A stretch of 64,000 bases of DNA from Bolinopsis microptera. Taxonomy: Eukaryota; Ctenophora; Tentaculata; Lobata; Bolinopsidae. A program made the position numbers and the translations under genes. Every line of letters starts with the position of its first letter. Within the stretch, counting starts at the first letter, position 1. Location: positions 14,444,944 to 14,508,943 of the forward strand of contig NC_087083.1 of assembly GCF_026151205.1 (NCBI RefSeq). The letters run 5' to 3'. The notes under the pieces are model-generated. The model saw only the letters and a list, made by a program, of their open reading frames with translations, did not search any database and was not told the origin of the DNA. This document shows, piece after piece, positions 11,830-20,183 of this stretch.

Positions 11830-13380
11830 AGAGAATTCGTGTCCTAGTTTTTATTGTCAAACACTTACCGTCCAAGTTAAGTTAGGGAGCACTCATGGGT
11901 ATATTACTTTGGTTCCAGTTGGTGTAAACTTAAAGCACAGTTCATCATTTGAAATTCCACTGAGTTGATAATCGCGACCACATATTACAGCAAACTGTAC
12001 ATATTACAGCAAACTGTACTTATCTCCGCAGTTCAGCCGAGACATACTATAACTAAAAAATCATGTTGTTATTCTGTTCCTGACTGGACGATAAGCACAG
12101 CAGTCAGTTGGAGGAGAGACCTTGACACACTATCAAGATTGTTTGACTATCGTAAACAACCCCCAACCCAACCCCCCCCCCCCCCCCCAACAGTTTGCAT
12201 TTTACATGGGCAGTGGGCACGGTTTCATTGTAATGATCACGGTTCACACAATTTCTAGTTCTGTATGACGTAATCATGGCGTGTGTACCGAGGTGCAGTC
12301 TGCAGATAAGAGCACCTTGAAGTTGCCAACCTGTGGCAGAGATAACAATGTGAACAAAGGGTCAAATACAGATAAGAAATGTAAACATACGATATAATGT
12401 CCCTCTGCTCACTCTTCCTGTTGTGATTGGACGGATCAGCGTCACGTGACAGAACACCTCTAATACAATTGGTCGAAATCACGGACGCGGAGCACATCAG
12501 GGCTGCCCGTTGTCCGAATAAATATAATTCAGTTGTTATTATGATTGTTATATACCTTTATTGTGTTTCTTTTGACTTTTGCTATATCGTGCTCTGCTCT
12601 GAAAATTGTGAAAGAACCTGTTTGAGTTGTTAATGAGACGATCTCCTTGTTCTTTCGTTGCAGAATCAACATGTTCTTACTTCTTTGTTTGAGTAACACA
12701 ACAATTTTGAGAAAAAAGGAAGCGTTATTGGGCTGTAAAACCAACTTTAATCGATTTCTCGTGCAACGTTGTACAGGTGAGGAACAGTCACAAAAATGAG
12801 ATGCTTACCTGCTGTGTTTTGTCGTACTCTGCTCTTCGCTCAAGTTCGATCAGTTAAGGTTAGGATTGCCTCGATCTTTCGGTTTCAGCCCTAGGTCAAG
12901 AGCTGTAGAACCGAAGGATCAAAATATATGTTGCTTGTTGCTTGCATTCTAAACTATAAAACATCGATTTCGAGGGATAAGGAAGTGTTTATAGGTTCTG
13001 AAACCTAGCTAAATCGATTTTTCGTGCAATTTTAGGTTAGAAACGGTCATCAAAATGAGTTAATAAGAAGGTCGATTTCTCGGTTATTTTTGAGCTTTCG
13101 TTCAGAAAATAATTCGGGGTCCTCAAAGGGGGGTAACAAGAAGGCGTTACATGTGTTACAAGCCTTCTATAATACAAAATATGTAACACCTCCTCAGCCT
13201 CCTGAACATGTGTTCGACACCTAAAATGTAAACAAACAATGATCACCTCCTCAGCCTCCTGAACATGTGTTCGACACCTAAAATGTAAACAAACAATGAT
13301 CACCTCCTCAGCCTCCTGAACATGTGTTCCCTATTAATGTAAACAAACAATGATCACCTCCCCGCCAGTATCCACATCTA
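11830..13380 (-). repeat. right terminal inverted repeat arm of the Harbinger-type element
   Basis: Reverse complement of the left arm. The segment 11,830-12,054 matches 9,517-9,750, the inner part of the left arm displaced by the nested insertion. Confidence 0.92.
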
Positions 13381-13725
13381 TTAGAATATGACATTGTAAT
13401 AGTCACCGTAACAACTCACGTTGACGACTACAGAGGGACACAGAGAGAGGGACAAAAGGGAGAGAAGTAACGATGATAGTAGCCGAGCAAAGGAATAAGT
13501 GTAATAAGACAGGTTGTTATGATTGGAGTGATAGAGCTCCCACTAAAAGTAGTATAATTGCTTGCAATCCCAGTAACAGTTATTTTATTGTTGTATCTAG
13601 TTGGTGCTCCTTGTTAACATCTCAAAACTTTATCTCCCCACAATTTTACACTTATTCTAATCTGTATTAATAACGGCTCAATAGATTGGTTGATGAGAAG
13701 GACAGGAGAATGTACACAATACAGC

Positions 13726-16700
13726 ATGTTCCTACTAGTGGCCTCATGTCACGTGCTACCACTCCTCGCACAGCAGGGTCAGTCTTATCTTCAACACTTG
13801 TACACTTGTACTGCAGGTGCACTTGTACTGCAGGTGCGCTTGTACTGCAGGTGCGCTTGTACTGCAGGTGCGCTTGTACTGCAGGTGCGCTTGTACTGCA
13901 GGTACGCTTGTACTGCAGGTACGCTTGTACTGCAGGTACGCTTGTACTGCATGTACGCTTGTACTGCATGTACGCTTGTACTGCAGGTGCGCTTGTACTG
14001 CAGTTACACTTGTACTGCAGGTGCACTTGTACTGCAGGTGCACTTGTACTGCAGGTGCGCTTGTACAGCAGGTACGCTTGTACTGCAGGTACACTTGTAC
14101 TGCAGTTACACTTGTACTGCAGGTGCACTTGTACTGCAGGTGCACTTGTACTGCAGGTGCACTTGTACTGCAGGTGCACTTGTACTGCAGGTGCACTTGT
14201 ACTGCAGGTGCACTTGTACTGCAGGTGCACTTGTACTGCAGGTGCGCTTGTACTGCAGGTGCGCTTGTACTGCAGGTACGCTTGTACTGCAGGTGCGCTT
14301 GTACTGCAGGTGCACTTGTACTGCAGGTGCACTTGTACTGCAGGTGCACTTGTACTGCAGGTGCACTTGTACTGCAGGTGCATTTGTACTGCAGGTGCAC
14401 TTGTACTGCAGGAACACTCAGATGAAAGTTCTGGAAAGCTTTGTTTCTTGAGATAACATAGGTCAGGTAAGAGAAATCTATTTGTGTTTAAGAGACTGAG
14501 AGAAATAATGAAAATCAAAAGGAGCTGTAGGGCCGAGCTTAGAACTTTCTGGATTTATGTAAGTAAAACTAAAAACTGCTCTAAAGTCCTAATAGCACCA
14601 GTATGCAGTTCATAATGAGGGAGGTTTCAGGGTTCGCATATTACAACGTCAGCAGCGGAGGTGGGAGGGGGTTTGATGACGTCAGCGTAAATACCTGAAT
14701 TTTGCTCAATACCCTCCAGGTTTTTCACCAAATTCTCTCAATTATCTCAAGTAATACCCACACATCCCAGACCATACTAACCCCCCGGCCCCCCCCCCCT
14801 TATATTAGCCCAATGGCGGGAACTAATGCACACATTTCAGACAGTGGGTATTGTACTGACAAACCAGAGTTCGCTGAGAACTGCCCAGTATGGGCTGAGG
14901 CTGGGTTCTGTTTACATAGTAATATTATTCCTTTATCAAACATTCTGTTTACAATGTAACATCACTCCTTTATCAATCATTTCCGCATTTTTGTCCCCGG
15001 AATTGCCCATATTGTAGACCAACAACTTTTAAGCCATGTTTGTGATTTTAATTGATTCCTTGCATTGTGTTACATGATATTATTACAGAAAAATACGCCA
15101 CCAACGTGCGAGAAAACTGTCCAAAAAGCTGCAACGCCTGTCCTTTAGGTATGTTATCTACTTTAAGGTATGTTATCTACTTTAAGGTATGTTATCTACT
15201 TTAAGGTATGTTATCTACTTCAAGGTATGTTATCTACTTTAAGGTATGTTATCTACTTTAAGGTATGTTATCTACTTTAAGGTATGTTATCTACTTTAAG
15301 GTATGTTATCTACTTTAAGGTATGTTAACTACTTTAAGGTATGTTATCTACTTTAAGGTATGTTATCTACTTTAAGGTATGTTATCTAATTTAAGGTATG
15401 TTATCTACTTTAAGGTACGTTATCTACTTTAAGGTATTTTATCTACTTTAAGGTATGTTATCTACTTTAAGGTATGTTATCTACTTTAAGGTATGTTATC
15501 TACTTTAAGGTATGTTATCTACTTTAAGGTATGTTATCTACTTTAAGGTATGTTATCTACTTTAAGGTATGTTATCTACTTTAAGGTATGTTATCTACTT
15601 TAAGGTATGTTATCTACTTTAAGGTATGTTATCTACTTTAAGGTATGTTATCTACTTTAAGGTATGTTATCTACTTTAAGGTATGTTATCTATTTTAAGG
15701 TATGTTATCTAATTTAAGGTATGTTATCTACTTTAAGGTATGTTATCTACTTTAAGGTATTTTATCTACTTTAAGGTATGTTATCTACTTTAAGGTATGT
15801 TATCTACTTTAAGGTATGTTATCTACTTTAAGGTATGTTATCTACTTTAAGGTATGTTATCTACTTTAAGGTATGTTATCTACTTTAAGGTATGTTATCT
15901 ACTTTAAGGTATGTTATCTACTTTAAGGTATGTTATCTACTTTGAGGTATGTTATCTACTTTGAGGTATGTTATCTACTTTAAGGTATGTTATCTACTTT
16001 AAGGTATGTTATCTACTTTAAGGTATGTTATCTACTTTAAGGTATGTTATCTACTTTAAGGTATGTTATCTACTTTAAGGTATGTTATCTACTTTAAGGT
16101 ATGTTATCTACTTTAAGGTATGTTATCTACTTTAAGGTATGTTATCTACTTTAAGGTATGTTATCTACTTTAAGGTATGTTATCTACTTTAAGGTATGTT
16201 ATCTACTTTAAGGTATGTTATCTACTTTAAGGTATGTTATCTACTTTAAGGTATGTTATCTACTTTAAGGTATGTTGTCTACTTTAAGGTATGTTATCTA
16301 CTTTGAGGTATGTTATCTACTTTAAGGTATGTTATCTACTTTTAGGTATGTTATCTACTTTAAGGTATGTTATCTACTTTAAGGTATGTTATCTACTTTA
16401 AGGTATGTTATCTACTTTAAGGTATGTTATCTACTTTAAGGTATGTTATCTACTTTAAGGTATATTATCAGCTAATTTTAAAATGATTTACTTCCTTATG
16501 TTTGAGTACACAAATAGTACTGAACTTATCCTGCGAATGGTGACCGGAAGTCTGATTATTCAGTCGATATTTAACAAAAAAACTTTCACGGAATTACGAA
16601 ATAACAAAAATATAAGTGTGTGTAAATCTGGATTTTACGCAGAACATAACACATACGCCTCTGGATATTTGGCTAATCATGAAATACACAACCATTTAAT

Positions 16701-19700
16701 AAATATAACATACGATATACATTACATATAAGCGGCAAGAGAAACGCCATTTCAGGAGTAGAAGAGAGTGAGGACTCCTCAGACAACACTACAGAAGAAT
16801 CTATGTGTTTTAACGGCCCTGTAACCTACGTGGAGGGTACCGTAATAAATGAGGTACAATTCACTACTGAGGTTGAATGTGTGGAACTCTGTTATAACAA
16901 CACCACGTAAGACGTTATTTCTAGAGTCTACACATTAATATAGCAGCTTGTTCTTTTGTTAGACTGATCAGAGAAAAATAAGAAACATACCGGTTTCTAT
17001 TTTGTTTTGAAATAAGCTCAACTTCTGAGAATAATAATTAAAGGTGGGTCATGATGGTAAGGTCTAACACAAGACACTGTGATTTAGGACATTTATGGAG
17101 CGAGCTGTATCTATTTCAGGTGCGGAGCAGCAGTAATAACACCCACTACTACTACTGATACTACTACTGATACTACTACTGATACTACATCAGAACCAGT
17201 AAACGATACTAAATGTTACTCTTATTCAACTGGTTACACTTTACATGATGGTAGATTGTTGTGGGCTACAGCGGACAGAACCTGTATTGAAACATTTCTC
17301 ACATTTACAACGGGTGAGACATCTTTTTTTCTTCAGAATATTTGGATATAGTAATGGCGGGGGGGGACCCAATTGATCACTTATTGTTTCAAAATCAAAA
17401 AAGAAATATTACTGACAAACAGCTTCTTTATCATTGTATCTGTATTTAGCCATTTTGGACATGAAGGATGAAACTTGGCGGTGCTCAGAAGTGCCATTAT
17501 CAGGTTTAGAAGATGAGGATTGTTTTAAGGAAGGTTTGAAAGTTGCTGCAAGCAAGGAAATGGAACACCCCTTTACTACCCCGGAATACTGTGCTGAACT
17601 GTGTTTAAATCACACAGAGTAAGATTACCAGCCTAACCTTTCCTACTTACCCAAATGAACTTTATTTATATCAGATCCAAGTATGTTATTTATCCCGGTT
17701 ATCTTGTAGGTGACATGTGTGGCTTTATTATGTTTTTAAACCTGATCCACTGATAATGGTAGTTAGGTATTACAGGTATTACAGGTATTACAGCTCCTCA
17801 TTCTTTATTTCCTCAGCTGTAAAGCAATAGGTCTCAGCCCCGCCAATCCGCTAGAAAAAAGTAACTTTACTCTGACAAGCAACTGCAGTCTGATGTTGGA
17901 CAATTACACACTGGAATACCAAACTCTATTGAGTGTGGCTGAACGACCTTGCTTTGCAACAGGTAACTGATAACTGATAACTGGTAACTGGTAACAGGTA
18001 ACTGGTAACTGATAACTGATAACATGTAACTGGTAACATCCCCCCCCCCTACAAGATCTCTCTAACCCAACAGATGAGTGTTACGCAATAGACAAGACAT
18101 GGAGTTACGTGACAACTAACGTTACATTCCCCATAAAGACAGGAGATGTTATCTCAGTTTACTGTGACAAGACAAATAAGGAGCTTCTAGATGGAGACAC
18201 CAACATTACCTGTGTAACAGGTACTGGGTATGGTTTGGTAGCTGTGTAACAGGTACTTGGTATGGTTTGTTAACAGCATCATCTAGCTTGACTCTTATAG
18301 TCTTAGACAGAAGAGCGGTTTGTTTGAGGTTGTTTGAGGTAGTTTGAGGTTTGTTTGAGGTTTGTTTGAGGTTTGTTTTAGGTTGTTTGAGGTTTGTTTG
18401 AGGTTTGTTTGAGGTTTGTTTGAGGTTTGTTTGAGGTTGTTTGAGGTTTGTTTGAGGTTGTTTGAGGTTTGTTTGAGGTTGGGGGGGGGGGCCAACCATA
18501 TTAAAGTATATTAAAATGTAGGATTTTCCCGATTTTGACCCGGGGATATACTTTAATATACTTTAATATACCTACAATATACTTTAATATATCCCTATCC
18601 TTGGAGGCCTACATCGAAAATTGTTACCCAAAATAAGCTTGAAATGCAATTCTTAATCGATTCCAAAAAGTTCTTGAAAAAATATTGAAAACTGATAGAG
18701 TTATTTCAATTTTAATGAAGTCATTTTGGCTAGTATTCCTAACAGAGATATTATGTGCAATTTTCCCAATTTTGTTCATGGAGGTCTTTTTACTTAGTAT
18801 CCACTATATTCAACAAACACTGAGTTATATCTTTCACATAGAGTTAGTCTCATTAAAAAATATTGAAATTTTATCGAATTTGGGCAAAAGCGAATTTGGG
18901 CAAAAGCGTATGCCCAAATATGGGCATATTTTTTAAAGCTCATAGCTCAGCCAATTTTTGACCAATCTGGATGGAAATTCATGTACTAGTCCTAAAACAG
19001 GCTTATCTTGCGAATCTGAGTGAAAAATATAGTTCATCATGTAAATCTTAACGAAGAATATAAATCTTCTAATTGTAGGTATATTAAAGTATATTAAAAT
19101 GTAGGATTTTTTCCGATTTTGACCCGGGGATATACTTTAATATACTTTATTATGGTTGGCCCCCCCCCCCCCCCCCCCGAGGTTGTTTGAGGTTTGTTTG
19201 AGGTTTGTTTGAGGTTGTTTGAGGTTTGTTTGGGGTTTGTTTGAGGTTGTTTGAGGTTTGTTTGAGGTTTGTTTGGGGTTTGTTTGAGGTTTGTTTGAGG
19301 TTGTTTGAGGTTGTTTGAGGTTTGTTTGAGGTTTGTTTGAGGTTGTTTGAGGTTTGTTTGAGGTTTGTTTGAGGTTTGTTTGAGGTTGTTTGAGGTTTGT
19401 TTGAGGTTGTTTGGGGTTTGTTTGAGGTTTGTTTGAGGTTTGTTTGAGGTTGTTTGAGGCTTGTTTACTATACTGCCCACACAGGTACAACATTTAGCTA
19501 CGACAGCTTCGGTACCAGGCCTTGGTGTGGCAAAAATAAAACCGCTCGTCAACCAGGTAAAAATAAAAAATGGTATTTCTTTAATTTTATAATGATCAAA
19601 ACTTTGATAAAAAGATAAAAGTGGCTCTACAAATAGGCCTAGATACAAATTACTCTAGTATTGATTCTGTATCAGAGAGCCAGGGATTGAACTGTCTATA

Positions 19701-20088
19701 GCAGACGGAGTATATCTATACTCTGTTTGCTAAAGAAAGACATATAATAAATAATTTTAAATATTTTTGTTGTTAGACGAATTTTCCTGTTAGCTTCTAT
19801 TTCCTTGTGATGGTCTACATGTGCAAACGTTCAGGGTCAGGGCGGATCATAATAATAAACGATATGACAGTAGTGTTAGAAAGAAAGTCGTTATTCAGCG
19901 AGAGAACACAGCAGACAGACTTGTCAGATGTACAGGAGGACCTGATCAACTATCTGGTGTGCGGGATTACTTGCTTCTCCATTCTGGTCTTCACTCTTAT
20001 CTTTATAGTTCAGAGACACGGTAAAGGTAAACATGTGGATATTGATGGCAAATGGGAGTATATGTTGGAGACGGATTACGGATTCTAG
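13726..20088 (+). CDS. type I membrane protein: signal peptide, ShKT, PAN/apple-like, sushi, TM
   Basis: Ten exons, all phases consistent: 13726-13816, 14841-14918, 15089-15148, 16756-16906, 17120-17313, 17450-17618, 17817-17962, 18074-18220, 19485-19556, 19835-20088 (1,362 nt, 453 aa plus stop). Exon 1 starts MFLLVASCHVLPLLA, a signal peptide. Exons 2-3 make one ShKT domain (six Cys, CPVWAEAGFC and NCPKSCNAC). Exons 4-5 and 6-7 look like PAN/apple modules (VECVELCYNNTTCGAAV; TPEYCAELCLNHTDCKAI), with a Thr/Asp repeat TTTDTTTDTTTD between. Exons 8-9 form a sushi/CCP domain split by an intron. Exon 10 gives a TM segment (ITCFSILVFTLIFIVQ) and a 25-residue tail ending ETDYGF. It is probably a cell-surface or adhesion protein; ligand unknown. 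An in-frame ATG at 13693 would add 11 residues. An ATTAAA at 20141 may be its poly(A) signal. Five of its nine donors head tandem arrays or duplications. Confidence 0.88.
13800..14415. repeat. 17-bp minisatellite anchored on the exon 1 donor
   Basis: About 36 copies of cttgtactgcaggtgca with g/a variants. Each contains CTGCAG followed by GTGC or GTAC. The first copy is the end of exon 1 of the ShKT gene and its GT donor (exon end 13816). Because 17 is not a multiple of 3, the ORFs of up to about 280 aa in several frames are by-products. Confidence 0.96.
14911..14985. repeat. two-copy donor-proximal duplication (~38 bp)
   Basis: Sequence around the exon 2 donor (ttctgtttacata, gtaatattattcc) is repeated immediately downstream in diverged form (ttctgtttacaat, gtaacatcactcc). 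It looks like an old tandem duplication spanning the exon-intron junction. Confidence 0.75.
15149..16461. repeat. 19-bp minisatellite starting at the exon 3 donor
   Basis: About 69 near-perfect copies of gtatgttatctactttaag, beginning at the first intron base after exon 3 of the ShKT gene. Each junction reads AAG|GTATGT, a strong donor consensus, so the intron opens with dozens of potential 5' splice sites. Confidence 0.98.
17963..18035. repeat. short tandem array of gtaactg/gataactg at the exon 7 donor
   Basis: Variants of a 7-10 bp unit (gtaactg, gataactg, gtaacag) repeated about eight times from the donor GTAACT of the exon ending at 17962. A later unit reads aacaggtaac, copying the exon end AACAG|GTAAC. 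Confidence 0.88.
18211..18274. repeat. two-copy 32-bp duplication spanning the exon 8 donor
   Basis: TGTGTAACAG|GTACTGGGTA is followed 32 bp later by TGTGTAACAG|GTACTTGGTA. The last 10 nt of the sushi exon and its donor are therefore duplicated. Confidence 0.93.
18320..19462. repeat. tttgagg-type minisatellite, split by a transposon
   Basis: 10-11 bp units (gtttgaggttt / gtttgaggtt) occupy 18,320-18,480 and resume at 19,180-19,462 in the same intron. The interruption is a G-run-bounded inverted-repeat element. Confidence 0.93.
18482..19178. mobile_element. non-autonomous element with G-run terminal inverted repeats
   Basis: Left end is a G run then CCAACCATATTAAAGTATAT; right end is the inverse, ATATACTTTATTATGGTTGG then a C run. 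A second internal inverted motif (aatgtaggatttt, gacccggggatata) lies near both ends as a direct copy. Flanks gaggttg on each side fit a 6-7 bp target duplication, but the target is itself repetitive. No coding capacity seen. Confidence 0.75.
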
Positions 20089-20183
20089 CATGTTTTGCCA
20101 TAACATTGAGCTGTAAGGTTAAGTTATAATGTTTCTGATCATTAAATACTGATTAAAATAACGGCGTGAAGGGGTGAACTTAC
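20089..20183. other. 3' flank of the ShKT gene meeting an intron of the LEM gene
   Basis: Only 95 bp separate the plus-strand stop codon from the nearest minus-strand exon (20184-20320). The ATTAAA at 20141 lies here. The two transcription units must overlap antisense if the minus-strand model is right. Confidence 0.6.

Larger units (their letters stand above)
6629..13380. mobile_element. PIF/Harbinger-type DNA transposon with ~1.5-kb terminal inverted repeats
   Basis: Both ends read TAGATGTGGATACTGG in inverted orientation and are flanked by a TTA triplet (6626-6628 and 13381-13383), the TWA-type target duplication of this superfamily. The left arm (6,629-7,866, resumed at about 9,517-9,750) matches the reverse complement of about 11,830-13,380. 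Between the arms lies a minus-strand DDE transposase gene relic. The arms are still very similar, suggesting fairly recent insertion or homogenisation. The left arm is split by a ~1.65 kb insertion that holds a MITE. The right arm has three and the left arm two copies of a ~50-bp subterminal repeat containing GGAGGTGATCATTG. It lies in the long gap of the minus-strand LEM/kinesin model. Confidence 0.9.

Noticed and set aside
7449-12497. Repeated 80-aa ORF (MCSASVISTNC...) at 7449-7691 and 12255-12497
   Set aside because: Duplicated only because it lies in the transposon's inverted arms; no domain, and no transcript signals.
13420-13427. Eight-nt minus-strand microexon (TCGTCAAC between tag and gtgagt)
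   Set aside because: Splice signals look good, but inclusion would break the phase-1 joining between the LEM and kinesin exons.
14417-14465. Plus-strand exon candidate ending cag|gtaagag after the 17-bp array
   Set aside because: In the phase required by exon 1 it hits a stop codon, and skipping it gives a perfect ShKT domain.
13667-14518. Long overlapping ORFs (up to 283 aa, both strands) over the 17-bp array
   Set aside because: The 17-bp unit gives a 51-nt periodic reading frame without stops in several frames. Only the first 91 nt (13726-13816) connect to real downstream exons.
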